This document shows positions 45,166 through 55,924 of a stretch of DNA of 64,000 nt, in pieces. Each line of letters opens with the position of its first letter. Position 1 is the first letter of the stretch. A program made the translations under genes and the position numbers. This DNA comes from Allium sativum (lineage: Eukaryota; Streptophyta; Magnoliopsida; Asparagales; Amaryllidaceae). The stretch covers positions 775,428,552-775,492,551 of the forward strand of contig CM060918.1 in the NCBI GenBank assembly GCA_030737875.1, in the 5' to 3' direction. Under the pieces are notes generated by a model. That model made no database searches. It saw only the letters and a list, made by a program, of their open reading frames with translations, and was not told where the DNA came from.

Positions 45166-48043
45166 TGTAACACTCCGTAATTTTAATGACAATAAAGATG
45201 ATAAATTAAATATTCAAAATTAAGTGAAACGGACTGCGCCATTGCATTCGTCTTGGAATTCTGCTTGAGAGAGGCACCTGGTTTGCATAAAATGGACACC
45301 GTATGAAGAAGTTATTAAGGTTTGAAGTTTGTATACACATAAGAAGAATATATATGAATAAAAATAAGTCCAGAAACTCAAAATGATTCAAAATCACGCG
45401 GAAGACCTGGACGGGAAATTTTCCGCTCTGGGTGTCGACCTAGGGGTCGATACCATCATAGGGGTGTCAACACCCATGTCGACACCCACATAGGGGGTCG
45501 ACCCCCATGTCGACACCCCCTAGATCCGGGGCAGATTCCTGCTTCTGAACGTGGATTGATTTCTGGTCTGGATTCGTTGGTTCTAGGCTATAAATAGGAC
45601 CATATACCCATTGTTTTCTTCACACAAAAACAATGGAGGACTAGATGCTGCCACTTCCTAAATTAAAATAGCTTGTTCTTCTTCTACGACGGGGGTTAGA
45701 CTAATTCAGAGATCTGTGATTCAACCTTTGCAAATCCTCTTCTATTTCTTAGATCCAATCAAGGTTAGTCTATGCTAATTTTGGATCTAAATACTTGAAA
45801 GTTAATCTTGACATGACAATAACTTGGATCTAAGCCTGTGACTATTTGAATCATATCAGATCTGCTATAACATATGTATTTAAATTATTCTGACATGACT
45901 ATGAACTAGATCTAAGCCTATACCTATTTATCATATCAGATCTGCCATTGTTAGTTGATCTATTTCATTTTTTAAGATCCCATCATGCCTGTTTATGATA
46001 TTAGAATCAGTTATGTTATCACATGTTTATCAGGTCTTTTCCTATATGCCTATCTTGTCATTATGCCCAACTTTGTCACTGTTAGTTGCTATGCCTATTT
46101 TATCGTCGTATGTCAATTCTGTTATTGTGATTATTTCTATCCTCTTCCCTTCTTCTTTTCCTTTTTATTTTTATAGCTAGGCTACCTTTGAGCCTAGGCA
46201 TGACGCTGAAATATGCGACACGTTAAATTGGGAACGAGGGGAAAACATTAAATTTTGGGCCTAACTTGTATTGGGAAATTTGAGCATAACTTGAATGTAA
46301 TACATGAATATGGATTTGGGGCATAAACCAAACTTTGATTAAAGGCCTAAATTTCGTGCGTATGGTTCGTTATGAACATGACTTGGGAAAGGGGCATGAA
46401 AACCTATAACAACATAGGAATAAATTGTTAATAATGAAGATGCCTAGAATTACAGTAATTAGAAACTATAACTGCACTTAGACACGAGGTTAGATTACAC
46501 TTGTGGTGGAAGTCTGCCCGGAACCGACCAACATATCCAGCGACCACAAGCGGTGAATCTAATGTGAGGGGTCTAAGTGCATAAACATGAGCGTGCTAAG
46601 ACACAAGGTTAAGCCCGACTTGTGGAAGAAGTCTGCCCGGACCCAACCGGCATATCCAGCATCCACATGTTGTAGGCTTAATGTGGGAGGTCTAATACAT
46701 TATAATGATAAATGAATATGGTAATAAACTTAGATACTTAACCTTGTTGAATCCTTAGGGATTGGATGAATATGTTAACTTGAATAGGGGTTAAGTAAAA
46801 TTGTATGAAACAGTGGGAGGGTTAAGTATATCTTAGGTTGGTGAATAATATGTATATATAGGCCCACAAACTTAATATATGGGGTTATGCAATCTTTTAC
46901 TCTGGCAAGGCATAATTTGTGGAAAACCTAGTGGGGATGCAAGCATTGGGGGAAGCTTATATCATCTTGTGTGTGGAACCCATTTCAGTCAGTAACCCTT
47001 ATATAAGTATCAAGCGAGTACTCCGAACTAGGTCGGAGTCGGGGCACGCTTACTATGTTGATTGTAAGAGATCCAAAAGAGGGAACGGTGTCTGACGGGG
47101 CATTCCATCGGGCTCATGTGCATGCATAGGTCCGCCTGCTTGGGAAAATAAGACACTGTGGCATCGGTAGATATGGTTGTACACATCCTAGAAATGAAGG
47201 GTTGCCACGTTAGGAAGTGATACATCCTACTGTGGGGCCAGCACATGATATCTACGAAGTAGGGAGCCGATCGATTGGGGTAGTAATTAGGGTACATCTA
47301 GACTCTGGTATGTTTAGGAGCCCGTTCTTATCCTTAGGGGTAACTCTAGTATGTTTGGCTCCCTGTTGATTGTATGAGGTTAAACCTCTAATTAGAAGTA
47401 CGCCTAAGTCTACCATCTTATAGTTGTTGGGATCATCTCATTCTGGTTATACTAGTATTAGTGCAGAGAAAGGGAAAGTACTAGAGAAGCGCAATATACT
47501 CTATCACGTTTACCTTGTCATACCTGCCTTTTATGATGTTATCTCTCTTATCCACTTTATATGCCTGTCATGACACTTTTACTTATTTATATGCTAAAAG
47601 TAACTAGGTTGGCTAGACTTTATGTCTGACCTATTTTATTTCCTCTTCTTTCTCTTCCGTTCCCCCCTCAAGGTTCTCAGGGTGGGAATACTCAAGCTTG
47701 ATCCGGACTCTGTTTTCATCTTGCTTGGAGTTGTTTTAGATGTACGACTTGATTTCATATCTCTCTACTATGGCTATGTTTTGGGGATTATGCTTCTTTT
47801 ATTATTGTACTATGATGTTTTAAGTACAAGACAGAATTTTTAATGATGTACTGGGTTTTATGCATTCCAGACATATGATGTAACCATGTTTTGAACTACG
47901 ATGTTTTCTGCTTAATAAAATTTTAAATTCCACCGCTATTTTATATTTGTCTTGTAATGTTTCTTTTTCTGTTTACCTATAACGCTTCACGAAACTTAAT
48001 GCATTCTCTTAATGAGTGACATTGACGGACGTGGAGTGTCACA
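45166..48043 (+). repeat. Left LTR of element D (2878 bp)
   Basis: It begins TGTAACACTCCGTAATTTTAA and ends GTGGAGTGTCACA. A TATA box (TATAAATA) lies at 45599-45606. The GTCGAC repeat block is at 45427-45525 and the CTGCCCGGA blocks are at about 46515 and 46635. The short frames inside (45985, 47622 and others) recur in the right LTR but resemble no protein. Confidence 0.93.
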
Positions 48044-48045
48044 CT

Positions 48046-48057
48046 TGGTATCAGAGC
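48046..48057 (+). promoter_or_regulatory. Primer-binding site of element D (tRNA-Met type)
   Basis: TGGTATCAGAGC lies two bases after the LTR end. Confidence 0.88.
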
Positions 48058-48221
48058 TAAAGGTTACCAGATCCGATAAAAGATTTTGAAAATTATTTTC
48101 TAAAAGGTTTTAAAAGGAAGCATTTTCATAAGAAAAGTCTGTTTTGAAAAACATATTCCCCAAAGCCATATGTAACATCTTTCGGTTCTCTATTTGAATC
48201 CCTTTTCCATTTCTTTTCAGT

Positions 48222-49140
48222 ATGTCTGGGGAACCTAATATTCCTAAGGGCATTACGATATTAGGATGGTTCTATAGGTATCTAGAGGCCAGGGCGCCCG
48301 CTGGTGGTCAAGCAGACGTTCCTCCCCCAGCTGCACCCGTTGTTCCTCATCCTCCTCCTCCGCAAGCAGATAATTTCTTTAAGATCTGCAAAGATTTCTG
48401 TGCTATGGGTGGAAAGTCATTCTGAGGAACCAAAACTTTCGTAGAGGCAAGGAATTGGCTTAAAGAGACGGAGGACTTGTTTGGAATTTTCGAAGTGGAC
48501 GATCGTAGGAAGATTCAGTTAGCCGCTTGGCTGCTGAAAGATGAGGCTTCATTCTGGTGGAAAGTGACGCAAGCAGGGCGTTTGGTGGAGACTTGTATGA
48601 TTTTCACCAAAGGTTTGAAATGAAGTTTCTTTCTCAAGCTGAGAAAAGCATGCAAATGGAAAGGTTTCTGGCACTCAAGCAAGGAGGCATGACAGTTAAA
48701 GACTATGTTAACAAATTCAATCGTTTGGCGAGGTTTGGGTTGGAGTTAGTGGATACTCCGCACAAGAAAGCTTTGCGGTTTGCTATAGGACTGAATGAAC
48801 CCCTCCATGTGTTAGCAATGTCCTATATTCCGATGGGAGCAACTGTTGAAAGGCTCGTTGATATGGCATTGATGCATGAGGAGGATAAAGCTAAAAAGAA
48901 AGAAGTTAAGGTGGAGGAAGCACAAAACAAGAAAGTGTGGCCCAAGAAGGGACTACAACAAAAGAAGGGCTGAAAGAACAGCAAGGCTAAGGATAAGAGG
49001 AAATATCACAATTATGGACGTGAGGGTCAGTTGATCAAGGACTGCAAAAGAAGGAAGAATGCTTGTTTCAGTTGTGAAGAGGTAAGACACTTTTCAAAAG
49101 GAGTGCCCGAAGAAGCAAGGACAAGGTCAAAGGGCAGAAG
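48222..49140 (+). pseudogene. Element D gag
   Basis: It starts MSGEPNIPKGITI, parallel to gag of element A, and stops at a TGA at 48423. A frame change follows in the region of the conserved WW motif (about 48557-48590). The 138-codon frame from 48557 carries RFEMKFLSQAEK, YVNKFNRLARFGLELV and LNEPLHVLAMSYIPMGA, then a TGA after a Lys-rich tract. The zinc-knuckle region (about 49000-49095) is recognisable only in pieces. Its first knuckle has lost a Cys. Confidence 0.88.
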
Positions 49141-49843
49141 CTTTCGGAGGGCAGGTGCATGCTCTCGTGACCAGTGCTCCAGATCGAGGTAGGAAAGTTT
49201 CCGTTGAAGGTTTGATTTCTCTTTCCAATCATCCACTTAGAACACTTTTTGATTCTAGCGCTTCGCATTCATTTATATCTGATTCTGTGGTTGAGTCTTT
49301 GCACCTTAATACTAGTATGGTAGTGGATCTCATTGTTGTCTCTAACCCCATTGGGGGTACGGCTCATTTGTCCATGATTTGTCGGGGTTTGAGAATATCT
49401 AGGTTAGGCTTCGAGTTTGAGTGCGACGCATATGTGCTCGGTTTTATGGGCTATGATTTGATTCTAGGGATGGATTGGCTAGCCATGTATGGTGCCATTC
49501 TGGATTGTGAGAAGAGGGTCGTTAGACTTTTGACTTGCCATGGAAGGACCCTCAAGATTTCTTTTGACCCAAAGAGGTTTGTCATGCTTAGTTCCCTAGA
49601 GTCACTTGATGCATCTATCAATGATATGCGGTTTGTACTAGTAGTCCGTGAGTATTCTGATGTTTTTGATGAGGTTCCGGGATTACCTCCGAGACGCGAG
49701 ATCGATTTTTGTATATACTTCGTGGACAATGCAAAGCCAATTGCATTGCTTGTGCGCCATATGGCTCCAGGAGAAAGGAGGAAGCTTAGCAAGCAAGTAG
49801 GGGAGCTACTTGAGAAAATGTTTATTAGGCAAAGCATATCTTA
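49141..49843 (+). pseudogene. Element D protease and start of reverse transcriptase
   Basis: The frame from 49155 holds TLFDSSAS where the active Asp-Ser/Thr-Gly should be. GGC (Gly) in element A is AGC (Ser) here (49257-49259), so the catalytic loop is probably broken. LHLNTS, NPIGGTAHLSMICRGL and ILGMDWL follow. The frame then runs into reverse transcriptase (EYSDVFDEVPGLPP, HMAPGERRKLSKQ) until a TAA at 49842. Confidence 0.9.
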
Positions 49844-51228
49844 ATGGGGTGCTCCGGTGGTATTCGCAACTAAAGTGGATGGTTTGCTTCGCTTATGTGT
49901 GGACTATAGGGAGTTAAATAAACTCACTAAGAAGAATAGGCACCCACTCCCGAGGATAAATGATCTATTAGACCAGCTTGTTGGTGCATCAGTTTTCTCT
50001 CAGTTAGACTTGGCCATGGGGTTTCATTAATTGAGGGTAGCCGAGGACAGTATAGATAAGACCGCTTTTAGGACTCCAGATGGTTTCTTTGAATGGCTCG
50101 TTATGCCTTTTAGGTTGACGAATGCACCTGCCTATTTTGTTGATCTTATGAGTAGGGTGTTTCGGGAGTTTTTTAATAAGTTCATCGTGGTCTTTGTTGA
50201 TGATATCTTGATCTTCTCGAAGAGCGAGGAAGACCATGCCCAACATTTGAGAGAAGTCTTGAAAACTCTCCGTGCGCATCAGCTTAAGGCAAAGTTCTCC
50301 AAATGTCATTTTTGGAGAAAAGAGGTGAGATTTCTAGGGAATGTGTTTTCTAAAGATGGGATAGCAATAGACCCCGCAAAGGTAGTTGCAGTTCAAGATT
50401 GGCAGATCCCAAAGATTGCAACGAAGGTGAGAAGTTTTCTTGGATTAGCAGGCTATTATAGGAAGTTCATTAAGGACTTTGCAAAGGTGTCAGCTCGACT
50501 CACCAGGCTGACAAAGAAGAATTCGACGTTTTCGTGGGATATAGATTGTGATGTTGCTTTCCAACGATTGAAGAGGGCTCGGACAACAGCCCCATTCTTG
50601 ACCTTGCTCGATGGAAACAAAGTGTTTATAGTATGCACTGATGCATGTGGTACAGGGCTTGGTGCGGCTCTGATGCAAGAGGGGAAGATAGTATGTTATG
50701 GGGGTAGATAGCTAAGAGTTCATGAGAAGAACTACCTTACCAATGATTTAGAGCTAGCTTCCATGGTATTCGCGCTTAAGACTTGGCGCCATTATTTACT
50801 TGGAGAGAAATTTGAGTTGTACACCGATCATAAATCTCTCAAGTACTTGTTCTCACAGAAAGATCTTAATTTAAGGCAACAAAGGTGGATGGAGTTCCTA
50901 ACATCTTATGACTTCGAGATTGCTTATACCCCTGGCAAGGGTAATATGGTGGCAGACGCACTGAGTAGGCAGAGGATGGCCTTAAGTCCTCTGTTTGTGG
51001 AGAGGAAAAGCTTGGGGTTTATATCGACTTTTGACTTTAGACCCTACACCGAGTTTTTGCCTGGCTTATTTGCATCACTGGAGGTGCGACCTACTCTTAT
51101 GGATCAGATAGGAGCTTTGCAGCGAGGGGATTCACAAATTTCAGACATCTTGGATAGGCTCAGTAGAGGGGAGATTTCTAGTCACCTCAGTAGATATTCC
51201 ATAGACGATAGACGGTGGTTGCGATGAG
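49844..51228 (+). pseudogene. Element D reverse transcriptase and RNase H
   Basis: Same-frame continuation with [17 protein letters not shown] and DLAMGF, a TAA at about 50029, then [19 protein letters not shown] and the catalytic [18 protein letters not shown] and [16 protein letters not shown]. RNase H shows [16 protein letters not shown], a TAG near 50709, [28 protein letters not shown] and [14 protein letters not shown]. The frame ends at a TGA at 51225. Confidence 0.92.
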
Positions 51229-52370
51229 ATGAAGGCTTTGTGTTCCCCAAATTGGGAGTTTGTTGAAGACAATCCTAGAGGAAGCCTATCATTCTAAGAT
51301 GACTATTCATCCAGGCGGTGATAAGATGTATAGAGACATGAAGAGGGTTTTCTTTTGGGATGGGATGAAGAAAGATTTGGCAAAGTTTGTTTCTCAATGT
51401 TTGATTTGCCAGCAAGTCAAAGCTGAGCAAAAGAATCTCGGTGGTTTACTTCATCCTTTGGAGATTCCACAGTGGAAGTGGGAGAGCGTCTCTATGGATT
51501 TCATCGATGGTTTGCCTAGATCAAGGAAGGGAAACACCAGTATTTGGGTTGTAGTAGACAGACTTACGAAGAGCGCTCATTCATCCCAGTTAAAAGTAAG
51601 AGGACGACGACATGGTTGGCAGCAGTTTACGTTCGTGAGATAGTTCATCTTCATTGAGTACCTTCTAGTATCGTAAGTGATCATGACCCCATTTTCACAA
51701 GTGAATTTTCGAGGAGCTTGCAAAAAGCATTAGGGACACAGTTGCGTTTTAGCACCGCTTATAACCCTCAGACCGATGGACAGACGAAAATGGTGAATGG
51801 AGATCTTGAGGATCTTTTAAGAATGTGTATCCTAGACTTCGGAGGGACTTGGGAAGAGCATCTTCCTTTAGTAGAGTTCGCCTACAATAATAGTTATCAA
51901 GCTAGTATTGGCCTGGCACCCTTAGAAGCATTGTACGGACGACCCTGTAGATCATCGACTTGTTGGTGGGAGTCTACAGAAAGACTTCTACGTGGACCAG
52001 ATATGGTTAGAGAAATTTCTGAAAATATTGATCTCATTAGGCGGCAAAAGAAGACAACTCAGAATAGGCATAAGTCATATGCAGACACGTGAAGGACTGA
52101 CATTGAGTTTGAGGTGGGAGACATGGTTTTCGTCAAGATATCACCTTTGAGGAATGTGGTTCGCTTTGGATCTGTAGGGAAATTAGCACCAAGATTTGTA
52201 GGGCCATTTCGCATAACAGAAAGGATTGGCCAAATGGCCTATAGAGTAAAGCTACCAGAGAGACTATCTGGCGTTCATGATGTTTTCTACGTTTCTCATT
52301 TACGGAAGTGCTTGCATGATACCGCGGAAGTAGCAGAGTCAAGTATACTTGAGGAAGTGGAGGTGGAACG
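51229..52370 (+). pseudogene. Element D integrase, part before the inserted solo LTR
   Basis: The zinc-binding part shows YHSKMTIHPGG and CLICQQVK. The core shows [10 protein letters not shown], then a frameshift in the block near 51578, and [12 protein letters not shown]. At TDGQTKMVN (51787-51789) Lys replaces the expected catalytic Glu. [20 protein letters not shown] follows, a stop near 52090, and KLAPRFVGPFRI and VFYVSHLRKCLH. It is cut at 52370 by an inserted LTR. Confidence 0.9.
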
Positions 52371-55144
52371 TGTAACAGTCTGCATTTTACGTATCGGAAG
52401 ATCGTAAAATATATTTGTTTTATTCTCTAAGGGTTGGATCATTCTCATCTTTTAATATGTTGTTTATGGGGATGTGAGACATGTCCATAATTTTTACCGA
52501 TTTTGTTTGTGACCATTTTGCCCTTGTCAGCCTTGTATAGGGTATAAATTTTGACTCAGGTCGAATCAGAAGGTGAGACCTGTGCCGTTGGAAAGGAATT
52601 GATGATTGCCTTTCCTTAGAGTGGTTTGGGTGAAATCGCTGTCTTAAGGTTTTTCAGTTGGCTATTCAGGTTTTGGAGCCTTAGTGGAATCCTATAAATA
52701 AGGGGTGAGAGTGGAGGGAAAAGGTTTACTTTTTCCCATTCTCTTATTTGAAGGCATTTGATCTCCTTCTTCCTCCTACACCTTTCCACCATTAAAAATC
52801 CAAATCTAAGGGAGGAAATCGAAGATCTACGCCATCCAAGGCAAGATCTACATCATTTCAAAGGCAAATTCATCGGATCGAGGGGTTTGATTTGGAGTGC
52901 TCGTTGTCCGGATTCTTATTTCTATTGTTTTAGATTGTTTTGACAAGTCGATGAGTGATTTACATCTCTCACATGAATGCAATGAAGTATATGAGTGTTT
53001 ATGCATGTTTCTCATCAAATTGGGATGTTTTATCATAGATTTACACCATTATAAGTTCATTTTCATGTGCATCACCCTATGATCTAATCTAACAAGTTTT
53101 ACTCGTTAATTTCATGTCATTTTACATGTTTATGTTAGTTAGATCTCTCATTTTGATCATATGTTCATTTTAATGGTTTTTGGGTGAGATTTACATCATT
53201 TTTGTGGTAATCGTCATATTCATGTGGTTAGTAATGTTATGATATGTTTATGATTGTGTTTGACGATTTTGGTTGAGTTAGTTTCGTCGGATTCGTCGTT
53301 TGGCGAAGTTTTGGTCGAAATCGGAGTTGAATTGCAATATGTAGGAATTGGCTCGGCCATAGATTGAATCGGCCAGAAATTGGCTCAATCAGGAGTTGGC
53401 TCGGCCATAGGCTGAATCGTCCAGGAGTTGGCTCGACCATAGGTTGAATCGGCCAGAAGTTGGACCAAAATGGAGTTGGATCGGTCATTTTGGTTCGAAT
53501 CGGTTATCTTGGTTCAGATCGGTCATTTAGGGGATTGGATCGGTCATCTTGGTTCGGATCGGTCATTCAGGGGATTGGATTGGTCATCTTGGTTCAGATC
53601 GGTCATCTTGTTTCGGATCGTCCTAGTTTGGATCAGGTCGGTCCGAAAGAGGGCGGATCGGTCATGTTTTTAACAGCGCTTTTAAACGTCGTGGTTGATA
53701 GTGATGATGCTATGGTTTGTTTCCAACAGGGTCATTTTATGAAAAATTACGTTTTTTGGGTACGACTCAGATTTGGAGAAAAAGGTCTGAAAAAATATTT
53801 TTCGGGAGCAAACCCCCCGAACCCTAGCCGCAGCGCAGTGATGTAATTAGCTCGGTGATGGTGTGACTTCGAAGTAAGTTCAAGTAGGAAGATTCGAAGT
53901 GTTGAGAGGTGTTCGTTGATCGGAGTAGAACATCGAATGAAGTAAAAACTCAAAGGTCGTGGGTTGGTGGATAATGGTTGCTCGAGAAGGTCGCTTGAGC
54001 AGTAAATAGCCGTCAAGGTTGGACGATTAGAGATATTGAAGGCCGAGAGATTATCGTTGTCGTAAGTTCTAGCAGGCTCAAAGCAGGGGTACGATGGGGG
54101 CACCCAATAGACCGGAAGGTTGCTGGTCGAACACCTTCGGTATCGTTGAAAGGCCTAATTGTCAATGTTGGACGTTGTCAAGGTTGGACATATGGAGTTT
54201 ATGCTAGAACCGGGGTTACCATTAGCCCTTGACATATGGCAAGGTTGGTCGTCATACGATTAACAATGGTTTCAAAGCAGGATTGGCGGTGATAGCCATA
54301 GTCAGTCATGGATGATTGGTTGTTCTGTTTGTACTACCTCACATAGATTATCCAAAGTCGAGAGAGCTGTTCTTTGAGTGCTCAACTGATATTGGTTTAG
54401 GCCTCTGGGAAGAGTGCTTGGGGGATATTAAACTCGATTAGGGTTATCTGTGTGAGACTTATATAATCTGGATGTTATGTGTGTTTTCCATGATTGAATG
54501 GTTGTTCTAGTTTCCATGTATGAATTGTTATTCCTTTGGTTGAATGGATTGTAAAAGCTATCATTGTCCGATATGGGGAAGTAAGGTTGAGTTCTTCTCT
54601 GGTGTCGTGGGTAGATTAGTATGTTTATCTATCCCCTCTCATACACTTTATTGTTGAAGTTTGTTAGCTCTTTTATCGCTCACTAAGACTGTTGTCTGAC
54701 TCAAGGTTTTATGTATCATCTTATTACCTTGGGTTGTTCATCCGATTGTGGATGGGCAGAATAAGTAACATGTGGCAGATAATGCTTTAGTGAGGACGAC
54801 GATGCTGATCGATGGCGAGCAGGAGGCTCATGTACCAGTTTTACTACTAGCTAATAATTGGATTTCCGCTGTTTGCTTTTCTGAGTGATGTAGTGAGGCA
54901 ACTTTGTATAAACACTATTTCCAAGTTTGTGGATCTTACTTTCTAGTTGTATGGAAGTCCGGTGTTTCTGCTTCACTATTACTACCTGTTGTATATGTTC
55001 TATTATATTTTATCCTTGCACTGTGAGTTTTACGACGGGTTCCGCTTGTGTTTACCTACTCTGATGATCATCCATGACAGCCTTGCACATCTTTCAGCGC
55101 ATTATTTCTCTTGTATAGTGCGGGGGTCATGGGCGGTCGTCACA
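52371..55144 (+). mobile_element. Solo LTR of the element C family inside element D integrase
   Basis: It starts TGTAACAGTCTGCATTTTACG and ends GGGCGGTCGTCACA. It matches the C LTRs in inverse orientation, for instance at TACGTATCGGAAGATCG and TGGCGAAGTTTTGGTCGAAA, and at the GACCGCCC end. GAACG (52366-52370) and GAATG (55145-55149) form a target duplication with one C/T difference, and the integrase frame resumes after it. A TATA box (TATAAATA) lies at 52693-52700. Its variable middle (53340-53660) consists of TTGG(C/A)TCGGCCA and GGATCGGTCAT repeats, unlike the CTCGACC-rich middle of the C LTRs. Confidence 0.92.
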
Positions 55145-55351
55145 GAATGGGAGGCGACAGCTAGGCGAGTTCCTACCCATATTCTTGGATCAGAAGTTAA
55201 GAAGCTACGCAATAGAGAAGTCAAGTTAATGAAAATTCAGTGGGGAGATAACCCAAAGGATGCAACTTGGGAGACTAAAGACAAGATTCACGCTTCGTGC
55301 CCTTTCCTTTTCAAGGGTATGTTCTTAACTTCCTTTCCAATGTTTTTTTAA
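55145..55351 (+). pseudogene. Element D integrase C-terminus with chromodomain-like end
   Basis: It continues the integrase frame after the solo LTR: RVPTHILGSEVKKLRNREVK, then IQWGD and DATWETKDK...CPFLF. It is nearly the same as the end of element A pol. The upstream frame starting at 54947 lies in the solo LTR and is not part of the protein. Confidence 0.9.
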
Positions 55352-55912
55352 TGCTCGTTTCTATCATTTAAGTATATCCTATCGATCGAATCTTCGAGCT
55401 TTAGGTAGGAATTCCATGAATGTAAACATGTTTTTTGAGACATGTTATGTTCGATAGATGCAAGTGGATGTAATGTTTGCTAGAGGTTGCATGTGGATGC
55501 ATTTACAACACACATCAAGCACTAGATTGGCTCAATCACTCTCATACTACATATGGATGTGTGTGCATTTTTTCTTCTTTTTATAGATGGAAGCGGATGT
55601 ATCATCATATGGATGTTGCATTTGGACGAATGATTGTGCACACAAATAGAACTTATATGTTATAATAGGATTATTTACATACATGTTGGATTCATGGCAC
55701 TAACATACATTGCATTAAGGAGGCCAACTAAATCAGTAGACCGCTTGATCTTTCGCATTAGTATAAGGACATATACACACACTTTTGCATATGTTCATAA
55801 GCATTAGAAATTTTTAAGGACATTGAATGCCTGTGATTGGTCGATGAGTAGATGGATGGTGGATGTTAGGATACACATTCTTCTTAACTTAGAGATTTCG
55901 GGGAATCCATTG
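55352..55912 (+). other. Element D 3' untranslated internal region
   Basis: Non-coding, homologous to 40625-41163 of element A (TGGATG-rich, with a shared GTAGACCGC block). Confidence 0.7.
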
Positions 55913-55924
55913 AGTAGGGGAGAA
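55913..55924 (+). promoter_or_regulatory. Polypurine tract of element D
   Basis: GAGTAGGGGAGAA immediately precedes TGTAACACCCC of the right LTR. Confidence 0.8.

Noticed and set aside
54947..55351. 134-codon frame as one protein
   Set aside because: Its first 66 codons lie in the solo LTR. Only the part from 55145 is integrase.
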